DNA from: Hermatobates lingyangjiaoensis
Lineage: Eukaryota; Arthropoda; Insecta; Hemiptera; Hermatobatidae
NCBI GenBank assembly: GCA_026182355.1
Contig: JAPFBL010000104.1
Location: 2,597,501-2,661,500, forward strand
Reading direction: 5' to 3'
Length of the DNA: 64,000 nucleotides
The position numbers were made by a program, and so were the translations under genes. The number at the start of each line of letters is the position of its first letter. Position 1 is the first letter of the stretch. Below are positions 54,390-64,000 of the stretch, one piece after another. A model generated the notes under the pieces. That model saw nothing but the letters and a program-made list of their open reading frames with translations. It had not been told where the DNA came from and made no database searches.

Positions 54390-56925
54390 TATATGATAGC
54401 TTGTACACTCTTAGCTTCACTTCATTGGCACAGATAGAATAGTTGATGTGACTCCAGCAATTACAAGAACCTTTATACCTTATAATTAATTAGAATTAAT
54501 TTAATAAGTTAATTCCAGTAATGTCTTCTAAGTTATTTAGAAAATTCTGTTTAATTTATTATTGGATGGCATGACTGATAAAACTGAAAACAAATGTTTC
54601 ATAAACTATAAATATAATATATAAAATTATTTTGTCGTATAGGTATTTTTTTTTGTTTTGCTCTCTGGAAGAATGAATATATTTCTGAGTGAACGATAGC
54701 ATGAATAACCTTAGGTTCCATGATTTTTTGTTAAATGAGTGTAACTATATTATAATATGTGGGGAAGTACGATATTGTTTCTATTACCAAATCAAAGATA
54801 CACATAATTATTCTAAAGTTTCTTAGAAATAATAGTTGATCTTTCTATATATGTATGAAAACAGAATATTTATACAGGTTGTTCTGCCTGCTATTAATAA
54901 CAGACTGACTCCTTTTTTTCTCCTGATGACAGTTTAACCAAAAGTTGAAAAGTGTGTGATCTATATTGCATGATTGTGTGTAACTTTTCATTTTACTTTT
55001 AACATTTATTTTCTGTATTTAATAGTTTCAAAACCTTCACCTATATTTCTGTCAATATAATTCACCTATAATCTGTACATACTTGCTTACATAGGTCATT
55101 TTATTTCTCTCTTTCTTGTGCCTCTCATTGTTCTCATTCTTGTCCTAAAGCTGAGAATGTTTGTGTATTTTCTGTTTGTTGTTATTATTTTAATCCTCGT
55201 TCTGTAACATAATACTTATTGCAATAAAAACAAACCAAAATACTGTTTAGATAACGGTTAGAAGTAACACAAGTATAAAACGAAAAAGAGACCTAACTTG
55301 CAATATTTCTACCATCTCAGGAGTCCTAGTCAGAAAGTGACTGGTAGAAGAGACTACTGACACTTAAATTCTTCTAGATGATTTGACAACTGTAGTCTTG
55401 CGGTGAAAGTCAAAATATAGCCGAAATAAAAACAAACTAAATTGAAAAGAGTAGTATGAAATGAAAAAGAAGTAGTAATAACATGAAAAAAACTACAACA
55501 GGGAAAAATAGCGGTAAAATAAAAATGTATCATCAATATCTAATGAAATGAGTATATCATATGCAGATCCCTTAAAAATCACAGTTCATCAATTGATCAA
55601 TTTGAAAATGTGAAACTCTAACGAGGGTAATTCCACACATATAGCATCATATATAGCAAGAGACATCAGTTTAATCACAAAATGTCTTATTAGTGAAACG
55701 TTGATTTATTTTTTACGTGCTTTGTGAGTATTGTGTATGGTGATAAAGTAACAGATTACTTTTTCTGAACATACCAGTTTATTTAAACTATTAGATTATA
55801 GAATTAGATTTATAGTAATTTCCATAATGGAAATTTGGTTGGATAAGAAGCACATAAGCCTACGGAGAGTGCTGGAAGACAAGAATAACAAAGCCTGGTT
55901 CTTAGAGCTGTACAGAGGGGAGAGGAAGCAGCGAGATTGGTATTTATGCTTGGGAGAGGCAGTTAGGTTTAGACAAGAGGACTGCTAAATATGCATGACA
56001 GCAGGGCAGTCAGCGGCACCAAGTCGCACCTCCCTCTGTCAACCCTCGTCCTAGCGAGGCTTGGCTCAACATCCACCGCGCCCTCCATACAAATCAACAC
56101 TCATTAATTACCCTAGAGCTTTATTAACTCCATTTCAGCTTCAGTTGAAATGAAGGCAAACACCCAAAGTCTCTAGAAGATAACAGATTCATAACTATAT
56201 TCCTTTCTCCATTTTCATGTTTCTTCCTATTACTTTCATAATTTAGTGCTCTAATGTTTTTACTGGGTTATCATTGACTTTAAAGGTTTAAAAAGGTTAA
56301 TTGCTTACTTATATACAAAGTTTGCTATAAACTAAGAAACAAAAGAAAAATTTTTAGTAATTATAAAACGATTAGGAACAATGATCCACTTCTCTCTTCA
56401 CCATAGGTATCTGTGGACCTAAGAAAGTAAAAACTAAAATATCTGTACCGTAGGACTTAATAAAACTAAATATATCGACAACAAGACTAAAATAGACAAT
56501 AGTCCATTGCAATCAGGATATCCAACCATAGCTGGCCATCATTAAAAAACTTAAAGGCAAAAAAAGTGTGAGAGATGTCTCTCACATATGCATATATACA
56601 AGTATCTTTTGTCCGGTGGTAGATGTATGATTAGTTGAGTTAACCAATATTGACCTTATTAGGCGACCAATAAGAATAAAGTTTTTGTATGTCTAAGTGA
56701 ATTCAAGTTATGTGGCTCGGTATAGAAATTCAACGGTCTCTCTTTAAATAAGAATATTCACAAAAAACATTAGTTTCACCTTGTATTGAACTCCTGAGGT
56801 CATCTCATTATTGTTCTTTTGGTGGTGGGTTGATGTTTCGTTCTACTGTGTACTTCATATATATTATTATTTCTTCAGTCTCTATTGAGTCTTCTAGACA
56901 AACGCTCCTTTGCCTAGATGAGAAT
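54390..56925. other. AT-rich DNA with two ribozyme relics
   Basis: CTCCTGATGACAGTTTAACC near 54920 and, on the minus strand, CTGAGATGGTAGAAATATTG near 55330-55295 are degenerate hammerhead-like ends. A GC-richer patch lies at 55900-56090. No gene recognised. Confidence 0.4.
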
Positions 56926-56929
56926 TAAT

Positions 56930-57003
56930 TATATCCCTTAAACGGTGTCGCTTCAGCGTGCCCATGAACTTTAGGATATACAGCCACAACCCCAGCTTCC
57001 GAC

Positions 57004-57058
<55 letters not shown>

Positions 57059-57190
57059 CATACATACATGCCGACATCATCGACAAAATATCAAAGAAGT
57101 ACTCTGAGAATTTCAAAATATGTAAATCCGTCCACATTTAGGAGTCCAATTTTTTCATGTGTAATAAACTTTACTCATAGTAAAGCAAAA
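56930..57190 (-). repeat. CA-microsatellite end module of the foldback family
   Basis: Inverse of the 14838 module: CCCTTAAACGGTGTCGCTTC, (CA)n at 57008-57056, GACATCATCGACAAAATATC, and terminal AAACTTTACTCATAGTAAAG. Confidence 0.7.
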
Positions 57191-57247
57191 ATTTAACTAT
57201 AGGAAATATGTTGTTATATGGTTTAAAGAAAGTACCAATGCTACCGA

Positions 57248-57345
57248 GAAATTTGTAAAGAAACAAGTATCAGCTAAGTTTTGTAATAATTTATATAAAT
57301 TTAGATGTAATAATGTATACACATGCATTACTATATATAAAAAGA
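57248..57345 (+). pseudogene. PLE N-terminal sliver
   Basis: FVKKQVSAKFCNNLYKFRCN is readable and resembles KKQIQAKYGALFNNICLNEG of family G. It ends at a short TA run before a family-A mini-element. Confidence 0.45.
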
Positions 57346-57478
57346 TTTCACATAAACACGTGAAATAACAATCAGTGATCAAACCACAATATGAAAATGG
57401 GAAAACAAGAATAAGATCTTTCTAAGTCTTGTTTTCCCATTTTCATATTGTGGTTTGATCATTGAATATTACTATGTA
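57340..57478. mobile_element. Family-A palindromic mini-PLE without ribozyme core
   Basis: Left tail TTTCACATAAACACGTGAAA; arms meet near 57417 (AGATCTTTC then TAAGTCTTG), so the CTGACGA core and stem II are missing. The right arm starts within a base or two of the predicted family-A cleavage site. Confidence 0.75.
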
Positions 57479-57479
57479 T

Positions 57480-57955
57480 ATAAGTTATGTTCTTTCCTCT
57501 GAATATTGTCTTTTTAAAAAATTTTATTTACTAATTACTTATATTATAGTTTACAGTATTAGTTAATACTTTACTATTAGATCATTCTAATAGGAGTCTG
57601 TCTAATGAAAAATATAATATAAGAAATAATACAATAAACAGTTGATCATAAGACTCCTGAGACAAGACTAAGTCAAGACCAAGGATTCGACAAGACTAAA
57701 TGAGAGTTTGGACAAGACTCTACGGAAGGTTTGACAAGACTGAATGGAAGGTTGGACAATACTGGAGCTGCGGCGCAGCGCTAGCTCTTATATAAAGTTT
57801 TAAAGCTTACAATGCACTTTGAGTTCAACACTCCTGCCTGGTGCAGCTGCCTCTGGGATAAAGAAGGTGGTTCTTTCATACCAGATAACTTATATATACA
57901 CACACATTATATATATATATAATATATATATATATAATAATATATATATAATATA
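57480..57955. other. AT-rich DNA with a 22-bp minisatellite
   Basis: About four to five degenerate copies of GACAAGACTNAATGGAAGGT at 57661-57765, followed by GCTGCGGCGCAGCGCTAGCT. No gene recognised. Confidence 0.65.
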
Positions 57956-57957
57956 AT

Positions 57958-58080
57958 AACAGCTTTAATAAACACGTGAAATAACAATCAATGATCAAAC
58001 CACAATAAGAAATGGGAAAACAAGAAATGGGTTGAAAGATCTTAGTCTTGTTTTCCCATTTCTTATTGTGGTTTGACCAT
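57958..58080. mobile_element. Family-A palindromic mini-PLE, ribozyme truncated
   Basis: Partial left tail (AATAAACACGTGAAATAACA); arms joined at AAATGGGTTGAAAGATC, leaving only GAAA and helix III on the plus arm. Confidence 0.75.
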
Positions 58081-58096
58081 ATATATATATAATAAA

Positions 58097-58275
58097 ACAA
58101 TTAAATGAAACTATTCTTCCAACTAATAAATAAACAGAATTTTTAAAAGAACACACAGAAATGAAATCATTGAAACTCAATACTATATTTCGATGTCCTC
58201 GTCGTCAGGAGTAGATGCGAAAACATGTATCACAATTTCAGTGATTTCATTTCTGTGTGTGTTTTGAAAATTCTA
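58097..58275. mobile_element. Family-N palindromic mini-PLE
   Basis: Tail on the left, one intact arm with ribozyme, and a right arm reduced to ATTTCTGTGTGTGTTTTGAA. (TA)n on both sides. Confidence 0.65.
58175..58216 (-). ncRNA. Hammerhead-ribozyme-like motif, family N
   Basis: Minus strand CTGACGA (58202-58208), spacer C, short stem GA/TC, GAAA (58188-58191), helix III ATAT, cleavage predicted after A. Confidence 0.6.
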
Positions 58276-58285
58276 GTTTATATAT

Positions 58286-58321
<36 letters not shown>

Positions 58322-59955
58322 CTGAAACAAAGTTATGTATAAATACAAATGTAAAACTCTATAATTATCAGCATTTATTAAAAAATAGATATTACATGCA
58401 TTAGAAACATTTAAAAGTTGTTAAAAATATTTACTGGTGCGGCTGTATAGATTCAGTAATTGGGAGTCACTCATTCATGATTAATGGGATTAATCATGGA
58501 CTCAGGTGTCAAATTAATTTAAAAGGTAATTGAAAATGTCAGCTACTTCTATGCATCCCAGGCACCTGATATATTAATGTCCCAGCGCGGAGTCAAGTAG
58601 ATATTAACTTTCTTCAGACTAAGATCGTTACCAAAATGGTCATAACTAATTCAAAAAAACTTAATTATATTTTTAATAAATTTGTATATAGTTTGAATAT
58701 GTAATTATTTCCGTATATTTTAAGTTGCAATTAGTTTTGTTTTGTTGTTACTTTATATTAACCTGTTTGAAGACTTGATATAAGTATATATATTTTGATT
58801 TGTTATTAAATTAATTTTAATTTAGTTCTGAAATAAGCAGTTCTTATTAATTGCATATTACTTGTGTTGTTTATTTTTTGTTATATTACTAAAAGTGAAT
58901 GTGTAGTTTTTGTTTCTTGAAACACAATGCTATACAAAGTAATCGATTCGGAGAACATTTTTAAATAATGAAGAAAAATAAATTAAGTGAATTTTATACA
59001 AATTCAGAAAGCTGTTATATGTATACATTGCTTTTGCAAGAAAATGTAATCATTTTGTTCTCGTGTATAAGCAACGGTTTCTGAACGTGCACAATTATGC
59101 TTCATAAATGATTGCAGAAAACATAATGGAGAAACCATAATGTTTCTATGATGTTTCAAAGGATATAGTTAGATAGCAACCAGAAAAATTATATAAAACT
59201 GCTTATATATAAAAAAAGTATTACATTTATTATTAAATTATAAATTTACTATTTCAAATCCTTTGGGTTTAAAGATAGAATTTTAGTTGAATTAATAACA
59301 TTTTGCAGAGGATATAAAAAAAAATAAATAATTAAATTCGTTGCAGGCGACTTGGTAAAGGTTATCGACCCCTGTGCTGCAATTTCGAACTGAAAGTAGG
59401 CAGTTTTATGGTAGTTGTTAAAAATTAGGAACCTGTCTATTAAAAATAACGATTTGTCCCAGTGGACTTGTTTTAATCGAATTTCAATTGATGATGTGTA
59501 AGAAAGTAAGAGGTGGGTGTTGTAGAGGTGGAGTAGATGCTATCGACTGGTCCAGGGAGGCAGAGGGTGCGGTCCTATTGATTGGGGGTGTAGGCCACGT
59601 GTACGCTAGGCCCCCTCCACGTGCGTCGCGCAACAAGTCTCCCCAAAACATTATTCACTCCCTACCCCCTCATTCGCACACCCATTTCTACTAGGAATAA
59701 ATATTCATTCTCCACACCTGCTGTCTTATAAAAAAAAATCTATCAATTCCACTTGTCATTCCGCCCGCTTTACCTCGAAAAGAAGCCCCAAGCAGCGCTT
59801 AACATTCCACACTACATTTTTAATTCCCTTCCAAACCTCTCTTTTCATTACTAACTTGCAATTTTTTATTAAAAACTCAGCATTTTGAAATATATCAACT
59901 ACCCCTATCAATTGGTATGTCAAATAACCTGCAAATTACAATCTTTCTCTCTCTC
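58322..59955. other. AT-rich DNA with one GC-rich patch
   Basis: 59500-59660 is GC-rich with several CpGs (CCACGTGCGTCGCGCAAC). The 68-codon frame there has no motif. Nothing else recognised. Confidence 0.4.
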
Positions 59956-60016
59956 TCGCACTCTGATATATATATAGTTCAATATAGCCAAAGAAACATA
60001 GAGAAATCAAAAGAAC

Positions 60017-60062
60017 ACACTTACAGTCTCTAACTTTTGGTTTGAACCGTCTTCAGGAAATA
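60017..60062 (-). ncRNA. Hammerhead-like motif, family B, G12 lost (left)
   Basis: Minus strand CTGAAGA (60050-60056), stem II GGTT/AACC, but AAAAGTTAG replaces GAAAATTAG. Confidence 0.6.
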
Positions 60063-60149
60063 TAAGAGAGGGAAACCAAGAGCACTGGTTCAGAGACGGT
60101 TGGAGGGTCTCCAACCGTCTCTGAACCAGTGCTCTTGGTTTCCCTCTCT

Positions 60150-60195
60150 TATATCTCCTGAAGACGGTTCAAACCAAAAGTTAGAGACTGTAAGT
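60150..60195 (+). ncRNA. Hammerhead-like motif, family B, G12 lost (right)
   Basis: CTGAAGA 60158-60164, stem II GGTT/AACC, AAAAGTTAG; identical change to the left arm. Confidence 0.6.
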
Positions 60196-60295
60196 GTGTT
60201 CTTTTGATTTCTCTATGTTTCTTTGTCTATATTGAACCATATTTGTCCGTTTCGGATCGTATTTCTAACGAAAAAGTATATATATATATATAGTT

Positions 60296-60405
60296 CACCA
60301 AGGAAAGAGAAAAACATAAAAACAGAGAAAAAAGACTCACAGCGATATTTTGACATTCATCGTCATCGGTCAGAAGTAGTCCCTTCGAGTAGCTGAAGCT
60401 AACGA
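60296..60405 (-). mobile_element. Degenerate family-D-like PLE end
   Basis: Minus strand CCGATGACGATGAATGTC then AAAATATCG: core and GAAA both altered relative to the family-D motif at 31024. Lies between TA runs. Confidence 0.5.
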
Positions 60406-60424
60406 ATATATATAATATATATAC

Positions 60425-60720
60425 TAATACGCTTTCTAGAAGGCTCACAATGCATCTTGCCTCCGGAGGACCTAAGGAACATGTCGCAACAGCACATGGA
60501 TTAAGATTAACGAGGGGTGTGCTAACTGACAACACCGTGATATTAAAACAGGAACATGACCATACCAGACTGCAATTTTGGAAGCTATTTTTATTCTAGA
60601 AAAAGAACCCACTATCAACAGCCAGGCCAGTGGATTCACAAGAATTCTGAAGCTGTACGAAGGCAGTCAGAGGACGGACCAATCAAAGAGAGGTAAAGAA
60701 AAGACCCTGGGGATAACTTA
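60425..60720 (+). pseudogene. GIY-YIG endonuclease C-terminus, family-L PLE
   Basis: Directly after ATATATATAC the frame reads TLSRRLTMHLASGGPKEHVA, the segment following YIG, then NTVILKQEHDHTRLQF and, after small indels, SQASGFTRILKLYEG. Like family I it is truncated at the YIG codons. Upstream domains absent. Confidence 0.7.
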
Positions 60721-60841
60721 CCACGCCACTACCTGTTGATAACTTCCGTTGTTATGATTATGTGCAGTTAAGTTTATTTGAGTTTTTCGGTTTAAAATTG
60801 TATTAGTTCTAAGTAAGTTGTGAAACTACGTTAGAAAATAA

Positions 60842-60885
60842 CATCCTTGAGAATGGTCGATGAAGACCGAAACATGTCGGTGTAC
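60842..60885 (+). ncRNA. Hammerhead-like motif, family L
   Basis: TTGAGAA (two core changes), spacer T, stem II GGTC/GACC with loop GATGAA, GAAA 60869-60872, helix III ACATGT, cleavage predicted after C. Confidence 0.55.
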
Positions 60886-61045
60886 ACGAATAAAAATTTT
60901 GGAGAACTGATGTATCTTGTCCCGAACTTACGGAAGCCAGAGGTCAGAAAATTTGAAAAATTAATTTGAAAATGTGTTAAAATGCAAATAGGCATAGGTT
61001 TTAATAGAACTTGTATCAATGAAGGCCTGCTCCCCAAATATACGA
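60886..61045 (+). pseudogene. PLE ORF N-terminus, family L
   Basis: PELRKPEVRKFEKLI and GFNRTCINEGLLPKYTNIY are readable downstream of the ribozyme, ending in (TA)n at about 61037-61050. Same unit order as families G and I. Confidence 0.65.
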
Positions 61046-61129
61046 ATATATATATATATAAAAAGATTTCACATAAACACGTGAAATAACAATCAATGAT
61101 CAAACCACAATAAGAAATGGGAAAACAAG

Positions 61130-61173
61130 ACTAAGATCTTTCAACCGTAACAAGCGGTCTTCGTCAGAGGTTT
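61130..61173 (-). ncRNA. Hammerhead-ribozyme-like motif, family A (left)
   Basis: Minus strand CTGACGA (61161-61167), stem II ACCG/CGGT, GAAA (61139-61142), helix III AGATCT. Confidence 0.75.
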
Positions 61174-61174
61174 T

Positions 61175-61220
61175 TGACTCTGACGAAGACCGCTTGTTAC
61201 GGTTGAAAGATCTTAGTCTT
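61175..61220 (+). ncRNA. Hammerhead-ribozyme-like motif, family A (right)
   Basis: CTGACGA 61180-61186, stem II ACCG/CGGT, GAAA 61205-61208, helix III AGATCT, stem I GACT/AGTC. Confidence 0.8.
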
Positions 61221-61237
61221 GTTTTCCCATTTCTGAT

Positions 61238-62612
61238 TTGAAGCTGGAAGAGAATAAGGTAGTGTCACTAAAGCCAAATCTGCCAGATCTACTTACAGCA
61301 GAGGCTACTAAACAAAGAGGATTTAAAAGCAGTTCACTACTATCCAAAGAGCTATACGAAGCAGCAAAACAACTGAGACAACATCCAGATATAATAATAA
61401 GACGGGCGGACAAGTCAAACTCATACGTAGTAATGGACAGGCTTAAGTACAAGCAGAAACTGGACTACATTCTGAACGACTCTACAAAATTCAAGAAAAT
61501 AACCAGGAAACCTACCACCCAACTTAAGATCGACGTTAACAAAATCATCAAGAAAATTAACAAAGAAGATTTTGGAACCTATTTCAGTTGAATACACTCT
61601 AGGATATATTTATGGTACAGTAAAGCAGCATAAACCAGGATATCCCCTGCGCCCAATAATTTCACAGGTCACCACACCCACCTATGACTTAGCCAAACAG
61701 CTAAATAAAATCATCACCCCATATATGCCAGCGAATTATTTACTAAAACCAACGGATGATTTCCTTGACATACTAAAAACGATAAACTCTGAAGGAACTG
61801 TCGGATCCCTGGATGTGGAATCATTATTTACAAATGTGCCAGTAGAAGAGACCATCAGAATTATTTGTGATTGCATCTACTTAAATGAAAGAAGCATGAC
61901 ACCTCCTCCCATCAGTAGGCAGAATATGGGAGACCTTTTGCGAGCATGTACGACAAGAAGCCCTTTCACGCACAAAGATGACTCCATGTACCCTCAAATT
62001 GACGGCGTGGCAATGGGTTCGCCCCTAGGTGTCAGATTCGCAAACCATTATATGTGCTCGGTGGAAAATAAAATCTTAAACAACAGCCCTGAATTAAAGC
62101 CTGCTATTTATTGTAGATACGAGGATGATTGCTTTGTTGTCGCAAAAGATTCAGTACAATTACTAAACCTTAAGTCAGCATTTGAAAAAAACTCCTGTCT
62201 CAAATTTACAATAGAAACAGCAATGGAAAAGAGAATGAACTTCCTTGATGTAAATATCAACCTGCAAAATAACATAATACAGACTTCTATTTACAGAAAA
62301 CCTACAAACACAGCATCATACCTAAATGCGAAGAGTGAATGCCCTCAACGATCTAAAGACGCCACTATCAGATCCATCATCCAAAGAACGTACAAGACCA
62401 CCTCATCCTGGGACCTTTCTAACAGTAATATTTCTTCAACCAAGCAAGCGCTAATCAATAATGGTTACTCAAACAAATATTTCGACAATATTCTAAAACA
62501 CTACCTGGAGAATAGATTCACCTCAGACAATATGAGCCTAAAGACAGGCACACACCACAAAATATTCTACAAGAATCAGTATACGAATATGAAACTGATG
62601 AACGTCTCTTGA
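61238..62612 (+). pseudogene. PLE reverse transcriptase, family G, frameshifted
   Basis: First part 61238-61591 holds RRADKSNSYVVMDRLKYKQK; a 1-bp shift near 61565-61590 leads to the second frame (61572-62612) with GTVKQHKPGYPLRPI, SLDVESLFTNVP (first catalytic Asp), GVAMGSPLGVRFAN and CRYEDDCFVV (catalytic Asp pair), then NFLDVN and IYRKPTNTASYL. Another shift near 62590 continues with YETDERLLKSIIKSHVKCIN. The N-terminus of the protein is absent here. Catalytic residues are kept. Confidence 0.85.
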
Positions 62613-63135
62613 AAAGTATTATAAAAAGCCATGTTAAATGTATTAATCCTGAGGATAGTTTGACCCTGATAACCTACTACCAAAGCCCTTGAATAAGCAG
62701 TTTAATAATAAAAAATAGTCCTAGCGTAAAAGAATCAAAAGAAACAAATCTTGTATATGAGTACGCATGTAATATCGGGAGCTGCGAGGCCCTTAAAAGC
62801 TCATATATATAGGAATGACCACGACTTCATTATCAAGAAGAATTACGATGCACCTTTCTGCCGACGCGCCAAAATCCCATACAACAGCACTCCATAAGTC
62901 AAAACTCACAATAGAAATGATGGTGAATTCCAGGAAAATTATCGCTAAAGAAAGAAACCATGTTAAATTGTAAATATTAGAGGCATTAATAATTCAAGAA
63001 AATCAGCCAGCCATAAATATCCAACTTAATCATTCTTGTCGAATTTTAAAACTATTTTCCAACAGGCAAAACCAGATTAGCCAGGTAGTAGGTGAGTCCA
63101 ACCACCCTGCCTTAATCCCCCATAATGCCCCGTGA
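62613..63135 (+). pseudogene. GIY-YIG endonuclease, family G
   Basis: LVYEYACNIGSCEALKSSYI runs into TATATATAGG, where a 2-bp TA excess shifts the frame; GMTTTSLSRRITMHLSADAP follows. A TGA lies before SSLIIKNSPS and a TAA after ERNHVKL. The C-terminal LEALIIQENQPAINIQLNHS block is the EALYI region. Ends at TGA 63133-63135. Confidence 0.75.
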
Positions 63136-63217
63136 TCTACTAGGGCGATGTCCTATGAACATTGCAATAGTAATCCACCTGTATATATAAACTAACAATC
63201 CTACTATTATTCTCATT

Positions 63218-63262
63218 ATTGTCCTGATGATGAATGTGGTACATTCAAAACATGTCTACTAG
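63218..63262 (+). ncRNA. Hammerhead-like motif, family G, G12 lost
   Basis: CTGATGA 63224-63230, stem II GAATGT/ACATTC, AAAA in place of GAAA, helix III ACATGT, cleavage predicted after C. Confidence 0.6.
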
Positions 63263-63411
63263 CAATATTGGTGACAAGCTTTATAGTTTTAATGAAGAAA
63301 CGAGGAAGGAATTCCGGAAACCGGAGAAATTGTGTAAGAAACAGATACAAGCCAAATATGGAGCGTTATTTAACAATATATGTTTAAATGAAGGACTGCT
63401 CCAACTTTGAC

Positions 63412-63413
<2 letters not shown>
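63263..63413 (+). pseudogene. PLE ORF N-terminus, family G
   Basis: Reads SNIGDKLYSFNEETRKEF, KKQIQAKYGALFNNICLNEG and LL, then a 1-bp loss before the TA run. Nearly identical to 18671-18824. Confidence 0.7.
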
Positions 63414-63458
<45 letters not shown>

Positions 63459-63475
63459 TATGTATGTATATATAT
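63414..63475. repeat. (TA)n microsatellite
   Basis: TA run with a few TG interruptions at the 3' end of the family-G element. Confidence 0.95.
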
Positions 63476-63630
63476 GTTACAGGTATTTACAATAAACACA
63501 TAAAACAAAACAAAAATCCCAACAACATTTTTTCATGTTATGATTCTGATGAGGACTTTTACTTGGTCATAATTTCTTAGGTTCAATTTTGATTTCCTTA
63601 TTTTAGGTTAAAGTTAGATTGGTATATATA

Positions 63631-64000
63631 CACTCCTGTGCAAAATTATCGCACCACTTTAAAAATTGGAGATTTTATTAATAATATCGAACTGGGAGCA
63701 TAGTTACTGTAGTAAAGAAATGTCCAAAGGTTGTTTACATTATTGTGATCCATGTTCCTTCGCCAGGGTTTCCTCATAAACTAGTAGAAGTCCAAAGGTT
63801 GATCTCGTCTATTGACTGCCTAACCTTTAGCACTGTTTTTAGTCTTATGTTGACTTCCTAGTGTCCACTGCGCTGTAATATCTTATTCTCCAAATCAATT
63901 TTAACTTTTAAAAGTTAATAATGGGCAGAGGTCGGTTTCTAAATGTTCCACAGTGTGTCCGGGCTCAGACTCTGTTAGAAGAAGGTTACAGCCAGAGACA
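63631..64000 (+). mobile_element. Tc1-like element, left part (cut by window edge)
   Basis: Starts CACTCCTGTGCAAAATTATC directly after a TA (63629-63630), the usual target of this superfamily. About 290 bp of leader precede the ORF. Confidence 0.85.
63921..64000 (+). CDS. Tc1-like transposase, N-terminus only
   Basis: ATG at 63921 starts MGRGRFLNVPQCVRAQTLLE, then EGYSQR to the window end. This fits the first helix of the paired-type DNA-binding domain of Tc1 transposases. The catalytic DDE domain lies outside the window, so integrity is unknown. Confidence 0.8.
   Translation, partial: MGRGRFLNVPQCVRAQTLLEEGYSQR

Larger units (their letters stand above)
59966..60286. mobile_element. Family-B palindromic mini-PLE
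   Basis: Arms end at 60105 and start again at 60109 around a 3-bp spacer; left end AGTTCAATATAGCCAAAG, right end with the tail GTCCGTTTCGGATCGTATTT. Both arms carry the same altered ribozyme (GAAA to AAAA, AATT to AGTT). Confidence 0.85.
61062..61232. mobile_element. Family-A palindromic mini-PLE joined to family-G ORF
   Basis: Left tail TTTCACATAAACACGTGAAA, two ribozymes head to head, right arm cut at CCCATTTCTG where the family-G coding sequence begins. Confidence 0.85.
61233..63413 (+). mobile_element. Family-G PLE, 5'-truncated, RT + EN + ribozyme + N-terminus
   Basis: Ordered as RT, endonuclease, 3' UTR, hammerhead-like motif, and then the start of the next ORF unit ending at (TA)n. 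The 5' side is fused to a family-A mini-element. Confidence 0.85.

Overview
The window looks like AT-rich intergenic DNA from an invertebrate-type metazoan genome. I found no convincing host protein-coding gene, tRNA, rRNA, operon or CRISPR array. The content is transposon-derived: Penelope-like retroelements (PLEs) with reverse transcriptase (RT) and GIY-YIG endonuclease (EN), a mariner, a Gypsy-type LTR element, a Tc1-like element running off the right edge, two copies of a tRNA-derived SINE, a foldback-type repeat family that has also become a tandem array, and many (TA)n, (GT)n/(CA)n and minisatellite tracts. The species cannot be named from this evidence.

Layout. 1-5505 holds a foldback arm, three ~790-bp tandem units, and a stretch where the same unit erodes progressively. 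5.7-8.6 kb is anonymous AT-rich DNA with one decayed RT fragment. 8.6-10.8 kb, 16.4-23.6 kb, 30.9-33.9 kb, 53.6-54.4 kb and 57.2-63.5 kb are PLE clusters built around (TA)n islands. 24.6-30.0 kb holds old, decayed PLE RT/EN fragments. 39.4-43.9 kb holds a complete foldback element and a second ~790-bp repeat copy split by a palindromic PLE insertion with a 13-bp target-site duplication. 48.9-51.8 kb is a nested composite: a PLE remnant with a 12-bp target duplication carries an internally deleted mariner and an internally deleted Gypsy element.

The outstanding system is a set of about a dozen PLE families (called A-N here) that carry hammerhead-ribozyme-like motifs at their 3' ends: CTGANGA, one extra base, a stem II hairpin, then GAAA. 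In every well-preserved family the segment between GAAA and the predicted cleavage site is a perfect self-complementary 4- or 6-mer, and it differs between families (AGATCT, AATT, ATAT, ACGT, ACATGT, AGCT, ACCGGT, AGGCCT). This is what a helix III formed only between two RNA molecules would require. Hammerheads with a minimal stem III are known from PLEs; the variety within one locus is notable.

Many copies are short head-to-head palindromes: two ribozyme-bearing ends, almost identical arms, and a unique 30-60 bp tail at one end only. They sit in (TA)n. Several insertions have boundaries at TA runs inside PLE coding sequence, either the codons for the YIG motif of the endonuclease or an N-terminal motif (LLPxYTNIY). 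Two large PLE ORFs remain: one uninterrupted RT+EN frame (19283-20971, 5'-truncated) and one frameshifted RT+EN copy (61238-63135).
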